Of a stretch of 64,000 nt of DNA, positions 1-8,960 are shown one piece after another. Origin of the DNA: CAZQHK01 sp964593455 (lineage in GTDB: Bacteria; Muiribacteriota; CAYSPT01); NCBI GenBank assembly GCA_964593455.1, contig CAZQHK010000026.1, positions 1 to 64,000 on the forward strand, in the 5' to 3' direction. A model generated the notes under the pieces. That model had not been told where the DNA came from. It ran no database searches and saw nothing but the letters and a program-made list of their open reading frames with translations. The translations under genes and the position numbers were made by a program. The number at the start of each line of letters is the position of its first letter. Positions within the stretch are counted from its first letter, which is position 1.

Positions 1-2659
1 TCTCAAATGGGGAAGGGTCTCCTTCGTTTGTGAGAGGACGTCGACGCAGGTACCTGAACCCCAGGAGTGAGAGCAGCAAAGCGGTGAGCAACCACTGCTC
101 AAACTCACCGCTTTCTAAAGACCAGCGGGCATAGGCCACCATGGGAACGAGCGCTCGGCGTACCGTGTATTTGGCCAGGGGATGTCTTTCGATAAAATTA
201 GCTGTCACCGGTCCCAGGTAGTGGTAGTACAGGAAGACAAAGGCTCTGCCGGGAGTGTTGGTGATGAGAAAACGGTCGCGGAATCGTTTGAGATATAGGA
301 CTTCTGAAGCCAACGGGTGGGCGAACACGGCAGTGGCGACAAAACAACTCCGTACCCCTTTGGGTCCTGTTTCTGATCCCTGGGTCTGTGATCCGAGGGT
401 GGTAAGGGTTATATCCAGTTTTCCGTAAGCGTTGCCCTTTTTACTTTCCGCTTCGAGTTTGGCGTCCCCTGGAATATTCCCGGCCTGGATTTCGAAGGAG
501 ATGACTCCGTCCGAGCTGATGAGTTCCATCTCCTGGACGGTTGTTTCGGCTGCCAGGTCCTTGATCGAGAGGGAACCGTAAACGATGGACACTACGAATT
601 TGTATCCGTCCGGAATAGTGTTACCTGAAGCGTCGGTAATCACCTCCGACACGACCGACGTGGCGCTGCTGCCGTCGGCATCAATTTGAGAGGTCACCGA
701 GACCAGCGTGATCGAGCCATACGGATCGCTGCCTTCCGGCAGTGAAACCCTGTCGATAGCGGCTTTGATATCGAGTTTGCCGTATCCGAACTTCTCGTTG
801 GGTACGTCGCCGGTAAAGGTGTCGGTTCTCGCCGAATTGATCAGCGCTTCCTTGATCTGCCGGGGAGTCAGGTCCGGGTTTTTCTGAAGCATGAGCGCTA
901 CGCCACCGCACACGTGGGGAGCGGCCATACTGGTTCCCACCATTATCTGGTGCTGATCCGGCGGGTTTTCGTCCAGGATCTTATTGTCATCCTCGTTGCT
1001 TTCCGGAGCGTAGACTGAGGCGATGGCCGCGCCCGGAGCGGCAATTTCCGGCTTGACAAAAGCTCCGGTACGAGTCGGGCCACGGCTGCTGAAAGGAGCG
1101 AGATCACTGAGAACGAAGGAGGGATAAGAAAAAATACCGACTTTACTTTTCCATGAGACCTTAGTGACGTAAGCCCCCACGGTGATGGCCTGTTCGGCGG
1201 TACCGGGTGAGCCCAGGGTTATGTTTGGATCCTCATCATCAGCGTCAGACCAGATCGCGTATCCGGATCCCGCATAGATCCAGGCGTGCACCTGTCCTCC
1301 GCCGGCCAGCGGATCGCCGCCATAAGGCTCGAACCTGAGTTTCCAATCCCCCGTGGCGATGGCGGAGGCTCCGGTCGGTGGGGTGAGATAGACCAGAAAC
1401 TGGTTGTCTCCGTTGAGTTCCGACGGATGGGCCCGCTCGATGTAGAAGTCGGCGTCTGAGGTACTGCCTTCGAGATTACCGTTTTCCGGTGGGATGGCGG
1501 TTATCTGCGAGGTGGGCCCGTAGATAGAAAACTGCAGCGCATCTTCCCCTTCGTACCAGATATCGATTCCCACCCGAGTCATGTCGCTCGGGACGGTGAA
1601 CTCGAAATCGAGAGAACTGCCGGCTATAACCCGGCCGACCGCGTGCAGTTTATCGCTCCCCTCGTTACCAGCGGCGATAACAATGGTGGCACCGCTGTCG
1701 ACGTCGTTGTTGATGGCTTGTTCGCTGGCGGTGGAACCGTCATGAGGACCAGAATTGCCGCCCAGGCTCATGTTGATGACATAGGGTTTTCCCAGCGACT
1801 GGGCTTTTCGCATGATGTAATCGATTCCATCGAGATAAAAAGTGCTGTTGGTACCTCCCTGGGGGGCGAAAGAATCGACGAAGATGATATCGGCCTCGTA
1901 GGCCATGCCGCGGTACTTTCCCCCGGTTGAAGACCCGTCTCCGGCGGCGCTCCCGGACACGTGGGTTCCATGGCCGCCGGTGTCCACATGAGGACATTCC
2001 CCGGCATCGATTTCATCCGCAGTATACTCGATCCCGATCTCGTAGCCCACGGGCGGGTCGATGGCGACATCTGGCTGGTCTACCAGCTGGTCCCAAAGGT
2101 AGAGTATCCTGGTTTTTCCGCTCTCGTCTTTAAAATCGTCATGGTTTACATTGATGCCGGTATCGATAATGCCCACGATCACGCCACGCCCGGTAAACGG
2201 TGGAGTACCCGTGTGCACTTCGTCGGCCCTGGTGTCGGGTACGCTCCGATCATGCAGGGCGTAGTGGACCATTGAAGGCTCGACACTGACCACGGAGGCC
2301 AGCGTGGCGATGTTTTCCAGGGCCGACAACGGAACCGTGGCGGTGGCCACGTTGCCGTGGGTGGACCGAAGCGTTATACCCATTTCCCGAAGCTCCCAGA
2401 GCGGTCCGAAGGTTTTGATGACGACCCCGACCGCCGGTTCTTCTCCGTCCTGGTATATTTCGATGATATCTGACAACCCGGCCAACTTGCCCTCGACTTT
2501 AGAAAGATTGGATGCCAGTTGGAGGAACCCGCTGATCTTGTTGAGCGGCTCGGTACCGTTTCCGAAGACCGCGGTTGGCTGCAGCCCGAGCAGCAGCACT
2601 ATGAAGGCTGCAACTACTAATAAACGCCGAAAACCTATCTTTTTTCGAGGGCAGAACAT
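1..2659 (-). CDS. Secreted S8 (subtilisin-like) serine peptidase with CFI-box C-terminal region, 3' end outside the window
   Basis: The reading frame is open from the ATG at 2659 to the window edge without a stop, so the C-terminus is cut off. The N-terminus is a signal peptide (basic MFCPRKK then a hydrophobic stretch). The subtilase triad is visible: Asp in GIIDTGIN, His in GHGTHVSG and Ser in GTSMAAPH (near 930 on this strand). The segment after the Asp (ILYLWDQ, then IEYTADEID) resembles CspA/CspB-type subtilases, which carry a jelly-roll insert before the catalytic Ser; here about 200 residues separate the region after His from the Ser. Near 340-120 comes a CFVATAVF motif followed by a segment rich in aromatic and charged residues, matching the CFI-box-CTERM domain of exported proteins. 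A hydrophobic helix (QWLLTALLLSLLGF) and a basic RYLRRR stop-transfer follow. The protein is probably exported and membrane anchored; its substrate is unknown. It is transcribed away from the porin operon. Confidence 0.88.
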   Translation of the reverse strand, partial: MFCPRKKIGFRRLLVVAAFIVLLLGLQPTAVFGNGTEPLNKISGFLQLASNLSKVEGKLAGLSDIIEIYQDGEEPAVGVVIKTFGPLWELREMGITLRSTHGNVATATVPLSALENIATLASVVSVEPSMVHYALHDRSVPDTRADEVHTGTPPFTGRGVIVGIIDTGINVNHDDFKDESGKTRILYLWDQLVDQPDVAIDPPVGYEIGIEYTADEIDAGECPHVDTGGHGTHVSGSAAGDGSSTGGKYRGMAYEADIIFVDSFAPQGGTNSTFYLDGIDYIMRKAQSLGKPYVINMSLGGNSGPHDGSTASEQAINNDVDSGATIVIAAGNEGSDKLHAVGRVIAGSSLDFEFTVPSDMTRVGIDIWYEGEDALQFSIYGPTSQITAIPPENGNLEGSTSDADFYIERAHPSELNGDNQFLVYLTPPTGASAIATGDWKLRFEPYGGDPLAGGGQVHAWIYAGSGYAIWSDADDEDPNITLGSPGTAEQAITVGAYVTKVSWKSKVGIFSYPSFVLSDLAPFSSRGPTRTGAFVKPEIAAPGAAIASVYAPESNEDDNKILDENPPDQHQIMVGTSMAAPHVCGGVALMLQKNPDLTPRQIKEALINSARTDTFTGDVPNEKFGYGKLDIKAAIDRVSLPEGSDPYGSITLVSVTSQIDADGSSATSVVSEVITDASGNTIPDGYKFVVSIVYGSLSIKDLAAETTVQEMELISSDGVISFEIQAGNIPGDAKLEAESKKGNAYGKLDITLTTLGSQTQGSETGPKGVRSCFVATAVFAHPLASEVLYLKRFRDRFLITNTPGRAFVFLYYHYLGPVTANFIERHPLAKYTVRRALVPMVAYARWSLESGEFEQWLLTALLLSLLGFRYLRRRPLTNEGDPSPFE

Positions 2660-2666
2660 AGGCTTA

Positions 2667-2672
2667 ATGATA
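2667..2672 (-). promoter_or_regulatory. Possible -10 box for the subtilase, giving a leaderless transcript
   Basis: On the minus strand TATCAT is followed by seven bases (TAAGCCT) and then the ATG at 2659. No Shine-Dalgarno sequence lies in that space. Transcription starting about seven bases after the -10 box would begin at the A of the ATG. No good -35 hexamer is visible, so this is tentative. Confidence 0.35.
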
Positions 2673-2955
2673 CCACAGATTTTACAAATTCAGACCTTCT
2701 TACTTTCTCCATTTCTCGCGTGCCCACTGCTTGTTGAATCACCCAAACTCATATTTTGAAGCCTGTCCGTTAAACCGGCCGCGTCTCGAGACCGGTATTA
2801 CTTCTCTTGATCAGCGGGCATGGAAAGTAACGTGTGAAAATTAGATTTTGGAGGTTGCAGAAAAGGGGTAAAGGAGGGGCGGGTGAACGCCGATACTATG
2901 AGAGAATCGGGCTGTTCTGTCTCAGGGAGCGGCCATTAGATAGGTGAGAGTAAGA
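2673..2955. other. Intergenic region between divergent subtilase and porin operon
   Basis: I find no ORF with a credible ribosome-binding site and no consensus promoter pair. A short hairpin (CCGAT, 11-base loop, ATCGG) lies near 2890-2910, and purine-rich stretches precede the porin gene. The promoter of the porin operon should be here but cannot be placed with confidence. Confidence 0.4.
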
Positions 2956-5271
2956 GTGAAATTAATGACCTACAGGTGGTTTCCGGCGATAATTCTTGTG
3001 CTGGCGCTGACCGCTCCGGCTATGGCGCAGGACCCGTTCACCGATGTGCCCGCCGATCATTGGGCGTACGATGCCGTGGAAGAACTGTCGACAAGCGGGT
3101 ACATGGACGGATACCTGGATGGAACGTTCAAAGGCCGCAAGATTGTTACCCGCTACGAACTGGCGCTCATCCTGGCCAGGATACTGCACAAGGTTCAAAC
3201 CATCGAACGTGCCGGCGGCGTGGTACCGGCGGCCGACGAGCAGCTCATCGGCCGGCTGGCCACAGAATTCCAGGGTGAACTCTCGTCGCTCGGGATCAGG
3301 ATGGACGAGGTGGAGAACCGGGTCAAGACCATCGAAGAGAAGCTTGATGAAAAGCCGAAGTTAAAAGTGTTCGGGTTCTACAAAGCCACCCAACGGTTCG
3401 TTGAAGACGCCCAAAGCACTCTGGACGATCCAAGAAAATTCGCGGGCAAACACGGTAGTCTCATTCATCCCTGGGACCCCGACCAGGACACCATGGACGA
3501 CACCGACCGGCCGGGTTTCGGTCCGCTCTACCAGAACGTGTTTCTCAAGATACTGGCCAACCCGTACGACAATGTGGAGACCTATCTAGAACTTAACACC
3601 TGGGTCTACGGCCGTTACTTCGACCGGAAATACTACGAGTGGAGTGACGCCGACGATCCCAACCTGTTCGATCTTCAAAGCGAGCGCGGGGTGCAGGTAC
3701 AGAAGGCGCATTTCAAGTTGACCAACCCGACCGTTAATTTCAGGGTGTTTGCCGGGGAGAAACTGACGCCGCTCACCAACCCCACCAAGCTTACTACCAC
3801 CAAGTACTGGGTATTTTTCCCCGACTTCGGGATGGAGCTCAACGGGTCGCTCGGCCCCATCAGTTATTTCGGGGCCCTGTATACTGAGGAAAAGGGAAAC
3901 CAGCGCGAGTTTGTACCCGAGGGCTTGGTGAACAAGAACTACGATACCGCCGTCGGCCGATTGACCTGGGCGCTGCCGACGGAGTATACGAAAGACTCCG
4001 ACCTGGTGCTGGGCGGTACCTTTGTGGAGTACGCCAAAGATTACAAGACCGTGGGTAATTACAACCGTTTGACCGGTGCCGACATTTCGTACCGAAACCG
4101 CAGTTTCGGGGACCTGAGCGTGGCTACCGAGGTGCTCAGGAGCGAGGACGGTATCGATAACAAAGGAATTCTGAAAGATCTAGGGCACAAGATGGACGTG
4201 TCCTATAACCTGGGCGAGTTTACCTACACGCTGAACTACTACAACTATGGCAACCGGTTTCGCGTAAGAACGATTGATGCATATGATCTGTTTATCGATC
4301 TCGGTGGCGGCAACTATGGCCGCGGAGCCAGTAAAATTCTGGAGCAGGGCGAGAACATGATCCGGTTCAGCGGCAAATACGATTACGACAACAAGGGTGA
4401 AGAGAAAGATTTCAAGGTGGAGGGAATCGTCCAGCAGAAAGCCTGGGAATCAGATCCCAACAACCTGAAAGAAACCGATCACTACAACGGCGAGCTCTAC
4501 TCGCTCGAGATGTGGGCGGACATGACTCACAACTCCGATGTCAGGGGCAAGTTCTGGTTCAAGAAAGACGCCCTGGCCGAAGAGACGGGCAAGGGGCACG
4601 CCGAGATTGAGTTTAACGGCAAGGCCATCCGGGACACGGTGAACACCAGGCTGGAGAGCTACATGGAGCGTGATTCGGACAACGAGAACTTAAACGGTAA
4701 GTCCGAGGCCGGGTACGGTGTGATCGGGGAAGTTACCGCCGACGTCACCGACACTATTTGGACCAAACTGGTAGTGGAATACCATCTGGAACGTGACGGG
4801 TTCCTCGAAGGTAACGTGGATATCGCTAACCTGGGTAGTAATGGTGATAAGTTTGACAATACAGAACTGAGTATCGACGAATTTCATTTCGAGAACCGGT
4901 TCGATCTATCAAGCACCGTGACCTTCACCGGTATCCTCAAGGGCCGGTGGCGTAACTCCACCAGTTACCCGGAGCTCGATAACTCGTCTCACTGGGTGAT
5001 AGGAGACCTGGACTGGGCGTTTTCCGACCGGCTCAAGGGCAAGGCCGTGGGCTGGTTTAAGAAGAACAAGGGCTGGTGGTCCAATTCAAAATGGCGCGGC
5101 GTGTTCCAGAACGTCTACGCCGAGATCATCTACGACGCCACCGACACCACCAAGCTCAAGCTGGTGTTCGGCGACACGGTGGACTGGCACAAGGATGATC
5201 GTGAAGATACCGGCCGGCCCTCGATCGAAACCGAGAAAAAAGTGATGTTCGAAGCAAGCACGGAGTTCTAG
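2956..5271 (+). CDS. SLH-domain outer-membrane porin
   Basis: This protein probably forms an outer-membrane beta-barrel channel tethered to the cell wall by its SLH domain. I prefer the GTG at 2956 (MKLMTYRW) over the GTG at 2944, because AGGTGAG at 2942-2948 gives a seven-base spacing. A signal peptide ends at AMAQ. Residues about 25-75 form one SLH domain (DPFTDVPADHWAYDAV, then a GYLDGTFKG loop and TRYELALILARIL). A short coiled coil follows (near IRMDEVENRVKTIEEKL), and then about 620 residues with the aromatic, alternating pattern of beta strands. The last residues are EASTEF, ending in F as expected for a BAM recognition signal. The order SLH, coiled coil, barrel is that of SLH porins such as Selenomonas Mep45 and cyanobacterial SomA. 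It is the first gene of an envelope operon. Confidence 0.85.
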   Translation: MKLMTYRWFPAIILVLALTAPAMAQDPFTDVPADHWAYDAVEELSTSGYMDGYLDGTFKGRKIVTRYELALILARILHKVQTIERAGGVVPAADEQLIGRLATEFQGELSSLGIRMDEVENRVKTIEEKLDEKPKLKVFGFYKATQRFVEDAQSTLDDPRKFAGKHGSLIHPWDPDQDTMDDTDRPGFGPLYQNVFLKILANPYDNVETYLELNTWVYGRYFDRKYYEWSDADDPNLFDLQSERGVQVQKAHFKLTNPTVNFRVFAGEKLTPLTNPTKLTTTKYWVFFPDFGMELNGSLGPISYFGALYTEEKGNQREFVPEGLVNKNYDTAVGRLTWALPTEYTKDSDLVLGGTFVEYAKDYKTVGNYNRLTGADISYRNRSFGDLSVATEVLRSEDGIDNKGILKDLGHKMDVSYNLGEFTYTLNYYNYGNRFRVRTIDAYDLFIDLGGGNYGRGASKILEQGENMIRFSGKYDYDNKGEEKDFKVEGIVQQKAWESDPNNLKETDHYNGELYSLEMWADMTHNSDVRGKFWFKKDALAEETGKGHAEIEFNGKAIRDTVNTRLESYMERDSDNENLNGKSEAGYGVIGEVTADVTDTIWTKLVVEYHLERDGFLEGNVDIANLGSNGDKFDNTELSIDEFHFENRFDLSSTVTFTGILKGRWRNSTSYPELDNSSHWVIGDLDWAFSDRLKGKAVGWFKKNKGWWSNSKWRGVFQNVYAEIIYDATDTTKLKLVFGDTVDWHKDDREDTGRPSIETEKKVMFEASTEF

Positions 5272-5286
5272 GAAAGGAGGGACGAT

Positions 5287-5787
5287 ATGTTACACACGAT
5301 CAATGTAAGAAAAGAGATCGGGAAGTTTGATTCCCAGGTGTTCGGCGGCCTCGATCTGAAGGATTTAATAATTCTCATTACCATGCTGTTTTTAACCGTC
5401 CCTCTTTTGAGCGGCTGTATTCAGAAAGGTGTCGTGGTTCCGGAGCATGAAGTTACTTTCACCTTCAACGAAACGGACGAATTGGTTACCGCGACCGAAA
5501 TTAAAAAGCTCTTACATGCCCAGGTCGAAGGAAGTTTCAATGATTGGGAAACCGACGTCATCGAGTGGCAGTGGCTCAAGTTCAACGATCGTGGCATACC
5601 CCCCGATGAGACAGCCGGCGATAAGCGCTGGACGGCCAAGGTATCGCTTCCGGTGGAACGGTACATAAGTTACAAATTTCTTCTGGTCGGTCTGAACGAG
5701 GACGACGAGGAGACGGCGGAAGAGATTAAGGATCCCAATAATCCCCAGGAGGATGGCGATGGCAACTCCCTTCTTATCATACAATAG
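5287..5787 (+). CDS. Lipoprotein with CBM48/AMPK-type glycogen-binding-like domain
   Basis: The ATG at 5287 follows a strong GGAGGG site 15 bases after the porin gene. A lipobox (LLSGC, Cys near residue 44) marks it as a lipoprotein, although about 30 residues precede the hydrophobic stretch, making an unusually long signal. The mature part contains EGSFNDWE, a KVSLPVERYISYKFLL strand pair and a PNNPQEDGDGNSLL tail. This is the pattern of the E-set domain that binds alpha-glucans in glycogen-branching enzymes and AMPK beta (CBM48). There is no catalytic domain. Its place between a porin and a glucodextranase-C-like protein suggests surface or periplasmic glycan binding, which is inference. 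Its 3' end overlaps the next gene by 29 bases. Confidence 0.7.
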   Translation: MLHTINVRKEIGKFDSQVFGGLDLKDLIILITMLFLTVPLLSGCIQKGVVVPEHEVTFTFNETDELVTATEIKKLLHAQVEGSFNDWETDVIEWQWLKFNDRGIPPDETAGDKRWTAKVSLPVERYISYKFLLVGLNEDDEETAEEIKDPNNPQEDGDGNSLLIIQ

Positions 5788-7093
5788 ACTGAGGAAGCGT
5801 CTGGCGGGACTGCTTATGGCCCTGGCCGTTCTAATAGCGGCTACCGCCTTGTGGGCGCCGTCGGCCAAGGCCGCCGACGTGCTCTTCTCACATCGTGATC
5901 CCAAGGGAGACGACAAAGGACCCGGAAGATATGTGTACCCGAAAAACCGGGTATTCGGAAACGGAACGTTTGATATCAGAAACTTTGAGGTGTTGGACTT
6001 AGGCAGCAAGATCGAGTTCAGGATCACCATCGACGGCAACATAATCCGTGAGCATGAAGGTTGGAGAGAAGCCAGCGGCTGGGTATTGCAGTTGATGGAT
6101 ATCTATATAGATAAGGATCGCAAACTCAACTCGGGCGTGCTGGAAGCTCTTCCCGGCCGGGGTGTTTTGTTCGAGCCCTCCTCCGCCTGGGACCAGGTCA
6201 TCGTGGTTACGCCGCGTTCCCGGGAACGAGTGGTCAACCTGGTGGATGAGTTCGCCGAAGAGATGGAGCTCATGCTGATCGGGAAGAAGCTGGTGATTCC
6301 TTCTTACCCCAAGACTACCAAACGAACTTTCATCGCCCGGGTTCCCAAGCAGGAGATCGGTTCACCCCAGCCCTGGTGGGGATACCAGGTGCTGATGATG
6401 GGGCATAATGACAGTGACGCAGCCTACACGTTCATGAACAAAGAGGTAAACTCATTTGCCCGTGAGATGGAGTTTGGAGGCGGCACTGATTTTAGAGGGG
6501 ACCCGAACGTAATAGATATTCTGGACGGTGCCGGCCAGCTCGATCAGTACCAGGCGCTGTCCCGGTACAAATCGAAGCCGGACCCGCGGTTTAACACGTA
6601 TGCCGTTATAAAACACATTTATCATGCCGAAAAGCCGGATAATATTGATCAGGAAAAGACTGCTGGTCCTGGGCCGGGTGCGCGAAAACGTCCGATAAAG
6701 ACGCCTTCTATCAAAAACATTCCTGCTGACGAGGTTGCGGCCCCGCCGGCCTCTCAAATGCAGGAACCAGGGCAACAGGCCGCCATCGGTGGTGAGTTGC
6801 TTGAAAAAGATGAGTTTCCCGTTGATCTTCTGGAAGATACACCCGCCGGTAAGTGCACAGCCAATATGATAACGATTAGCCGGGCCGCCTCCACGTATTA
6901 CCGGCATCATCCGGAAGACGAAAATATTACGATGCTGGATCTGATTTACGAAAACTATCTGGATGAAAAACCGTCCTGTCCGTCTGGCGGACGATATGTC
7001 ATCTATGGTGAGGATTCGGGTAAAATCATGGTGAGATGTATTAATCCTACCGGTGTGGAACATGGGATATTTCCCCGGCCGGAGGAAAAATAA
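5759..7093 (+). CDS. Exported protein with glucodextranase-C/DOMON-like domain and a pilin-like C-terminal domain
   Basis: AGGAGG at 5747-5752 lies six bases before the ATG at 5759; an ATG at 5753 directly abuts it and is less likely. A signal peptide ends at AKA-AD. Residues about 40-290 match the glucodextranase C-terminal/DOMON-like module found in amylopullulanases and related surface proteins (HRDPKGDDKGPGRYVYP, a FDIRNFEVLD strand, MDIYIDKD, then a late PWWGYQVLMMG). A proline-rich linker follows near residues 290-340. The last 85 residues (KCTANMITISRAA, YLDEKPSCPSGGRY, then VRCINPTGVEHG) look like the C-terminal beta-domain of prepilins, with spaced cysteines and the CPSGG turn, but without the N-terminal pilin helix. 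I see no catalytic residues. It is co-transcribed with the porin and CBM48-like lipoprotein. Confidence 0.68.
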   Translation: MATPFLSYNRLRKRLAGLLMALAVLIAATALWAPSAKAADVLFSHRDPKGDDKGPGRYVYPKNRVFGNGTFDIRNFEVLDLGSKIEFRITIDGNIIREHEGWREASGWVLQLMDIYIDKDRKLNSGVLEALPGRGVLFEPSSAWDQVIVVTPRSRERVVNLVDEFAEEMELMLIGKKLVIPSYPKTTKRTFIARVPKQEIGSPQPWWGYQVLMMGHNDSDAAYTFMNKEVNSFAREMEFGGGTDFRGDPNVIDILDGAGQLDQYQALSRYKSKPDPRFNTYAVIKHIYHAEKPDNIDQEKTAGPGPGARKRPIKTPSIKNIPADEVAAPPASQMQEPGQQAAIGGELLEKDEFPVDLLEDTPAGKCTANMITISRAASTYYRHHPEDENITMLDLIYENYLDEKPSCPSGGRYVIYGEDSGKIMVRCINPTGVEHGIFPRPEEK

Positions 7094-7136
7094 GTAAATG
7101 CAGGAAAGATATGTAGAAAGTAAGGTGATAATCGTC

Positions 7137-8090
7137 ATGAGAAGAGGCTTATTTGTCTATCTGGTTGCTGGTTTGATGATACTGGTTATGCTGGGCTTTA
7201 CGTCACAGGTGCAGGCTTACGGCGGCCGGCCGGTTGGTATTGGTATGGCATATACCGCTATCTCGGATGACGCTTCAGGTGTATTCTTCAACCCCGCCGG
7301 TCTGGCAAAAATTGGTGCCGGGGACCGATTTGTGAGTATCATGATAAAAGCCAACGACCGGGACAAAGAAACCCTTGATTCCATTGCGTTTTCCGGACAA
7401 GCTGTGCGTAATGAACAGAGGGTCAAATACTCCATCGAGGAGTACCTTGCTCAGGATTTCAAACCACCTATCCACGAAGAAAAACTTTATTTCAATTATG
7501 CCTTGGGCGGCATTTTCGCTACCACCGACACCCTGGACGACTACTACAAATCAGAGAGCGTCTATTTCGCTGCCGGCCGGAAGATCCTGTCGGAACCAAA
7601 GCTTTCCGTCGGTGGAAAAATCATCGGTTCGACACACGACACCCGGGACCAGCATGGCAGCATGTCTACCTTGGGGTTGGGGCTCCTTTATGAGTTCAAC
7701 AACGTGGTGGATATCGGGATGACGGTTGACGACGTATTTTCCGACGGCCCCTTCGTCTCTCCTATTATCCTGAACCTGGGTGTGCTGCTCAATGTGACCG
7801 AAGCCACCCGGATTGCTGTTGACGGGTACAATCTTACCAGTGAGAAAGAGTCGTGGCGGTGGCGCGGTAAAGGCGGCGCTGAATTTCGGGCCGGTCTGGA
7901 GAAAACCTTTCTCAACGATACCTTCGTGGCCCGTATCGGATCCATGAACGGTAATCTCAACCTTGGATTTGCCGCCGAGGTGACACCGCAGTTCATGATC
8001 GAGTACGCTTTCAACTACGATAATAAATCGGGTGTTCTGGCCGAACCACAGGATCAGCAGCACTTCATGTCAGCCAGGATCAAGTTCTAA
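7137..8090 (+). CDS. Outer-membrane barrel protein, PorV/FadL-like
   Basis: The ATG at 7137 is chosen over the one at 7098 because it gives a normal signal peptide (MRRGLFVYL to VQA-YG) and has an AAGGTGA site upstream. After cleavage the sequence begins GGRPVGIGMAYTAISDDASGVFFNPAGLA. That motif (small-residue-rich, AYTAISDDAS, NPAGLA) marks the PorV/UPF0164/FadL-like family of outer-membrane barrels with an N-terminal plug. The rest alternates hydrophobic and polar residues, and the protein ends MSARIKF, with a terminal F. Family members act as hydrophobic-substrate channels or as export accessories; which applies here is unknown. It is the fourth gene of the envelope operon. Confidence 0.75.
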   Translation: MRRGLFVYLVAGLMILVMLGFTSQVQAYGGRPVGIGMAYTAISDDASGVFFNPAGLAKIGAGDRFVSIMIKANDRDKETLDSIAFSGQAVRNEQRVKYSIEEYLAQDFKPPIHEEKLYFNYALGGIFATTDTLDDYYKSESVYFAAGRKILSEPKLSVGGKIIGSTHDTRDQHGSMSTLGLGLLYEFNNVVDIGMTVDDVFSDGPFVSPIILNLGVLLNVTEATRIAVDGYNLTSEKESWRWRGKGGAEFRAGLEKTFLNDTFVARIGSMNGNLNLGFAAEVTPQFMIEYAFNYDNKSGVLAEPQDQQHFMSARIKF

Positions 8091-8124
8091 ACACCCTCGG
8101 CAGTGGGGAGCTGAAATAGGTAGT

Positions 8125-8739
8125 ATGAGTGGTTCTTCAGAAAGGCGAATCTTGAATATAGCTTGCCTTTCTTTCGTTACTTCTTTGACGGTTTTTCTCA
8201 TGTGTTCTCTGACGCCTTCTTCTGGCGCCTCCGGGCTTGTAGTCAATCTTCGGGAGCACTCTTCCGTGCGGAGTCCGCTGGTCGTTTTCTCGCACCGGGT
8301 GCCGGTGATCATCGAATTCGGCAAATCGCTCTCTTCTCGGAAAGCCAAATCCGGCGACAGCTTTACGTACACTGTTGTCGAGGATGTAGTGTGTCACGGA
8401 GTGGTGGTTTTGGTTAAGGGTTTGAGGGGAACCGGAATCATAGAATCAACTCGGCGGGCCGGTACCTTCGGTCGTGACGGACGTATGAGTTTGCACCTGG
8501 GCCCGGTCCAGGCGGTGGACGGTACGAGTGTCGAGTTGGGGCTCCCCACGGAAGATTCGAGACCAGGTGAAAGTGAAGGGCTGGCAGCAGGCGCTTCACT
8601 GGTAGGTTTGGCGGCCCTGGGGCCGCTGGGGTTGGCGGGGGGCGCTCTGGTAAAAGGAGACGACGTTCTGTTCGACCCGGATACCCGGGTCACGGTATAT
8701 CCCCTGCGTCCGGCCTTGGTACGCGGCCTCATCCGCTGA
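8125..8739 (+). CDS. Secreted protein of unknown function
   Basis: The ATG at 8125 begins a signal peptide (MSGSSERRILNIAC then a hydrophobic core ending near SGASG). The longer reading frame from 8032 would overlap the preceding gene, so I do not use it. The mature part of about 165 residues has a KSGDSFTYTVVEDV segment, glycine-rich beta strands (VLVKGLRGTGIIES), a hydrophobic glycine-rich stretch (AAGASLVGLAALGPLGLAGGALVKG) and a VTVYPL end. The pattern recalls small beta-barrel envelope proteins such as TrbI/VirB10-type domains, but the resemblance is too weak to name. It is the last gene of the envelope operon, 34 bases after the barrel protein gene. No terminator is evident after it. 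Confidence 0.6.
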   Translation: MSGSSERRILNIACLSFVTSLTVFLMCSLTPSSGASGLVVNLREHSSVRSPLVVFSHRVPVIIEFGKSLSSRKAKSGDSFTYTVVEDVVCHGVVVLVKGLRGTGIIESTRRAGTFGRDGRMSLHLGPVQAVDGTSVELGLPTEDSRPGESEGLAAGASLVGLAALGPLGLAGGALVKGDDVLFDPDTRVTVYPLRPALVRGLIR

Positions 8740-8780
8740 ATCGGTCTTCGCAACAGAGGCTTTGGTACTGCTTAAATCGC

Positions 8781-8809
8781 TTGACAATACCCCTTTTCAC
8801 TCGTACAAT
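8781..8809 (+). promoter_or_regulatory. Sigma-70-type promoter for the M6-like protease gene
   Basis: TTGACA at 8781-8786 and TACAAT at 8804-8809 are separated by exactly 17 bases. The expected transcript has a leader of about 145 bases before the GTG at 8961. Confidence 0.75.
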
Positions 8810-8825
8810 TGAGTTTGGAAGTGAA

Positions 8826-8856
8826 TTGACAATAGTATCAAGGGTGTAAGTATATA
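8826..8856 (+). promoter_or_regulatory. Possible second promoter
   Basis: A second TTGACA at 8826-8831 is followed 19 bases later by TATATA at 8851-8856, a long spacer. If used, transcription would start just before the leader hairpin at 8871. Confidence 0.35.
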
Positions 8857-8910
8857 TAAAACCATAAGCGCCCATCTGGTAGTGGCAAAACCTTGCTGGA
8901 TGGGTCTTTT
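8843..8910 (+). promoter_or_regulatory. Leader motif and hairpin (copy A)
   Basis: GGTGTAAG at 8843, then ATAAGCGCC near 8864, leads into a hairpin with arms CCCATCT (8871-8877) and GGATGGG (8898-8904), followed by TCTTTT. Similar arrangements precede the genes at 29640 and 31254. It may be an attenuator or a structured 5' leader. It might simply terminate the upstream operon, although it lies 130 bases past that stop and after a promoter. Confidence 0.45.
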
Positions 8911-8960
8911 CTGTCTCTGGTTCATACGGGGACAGAGTTGTGAAAAGGAGATGCTTTTTC

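Noticed and set aside
8032..8124. An early start for the secreted protein gene at 8125
   Set aside because: It overlaps the barrel-protein gene and lacks a signal peptide at its own N-terminus; ATG 8125 gives a good signal peptide.
8843..8910. A known riboswitch such as a cyclic-di-GMP class I aptamer
   Set aside because: The conserved core sequences of that class are absent; only a promoter-proximal hairpin is shared.
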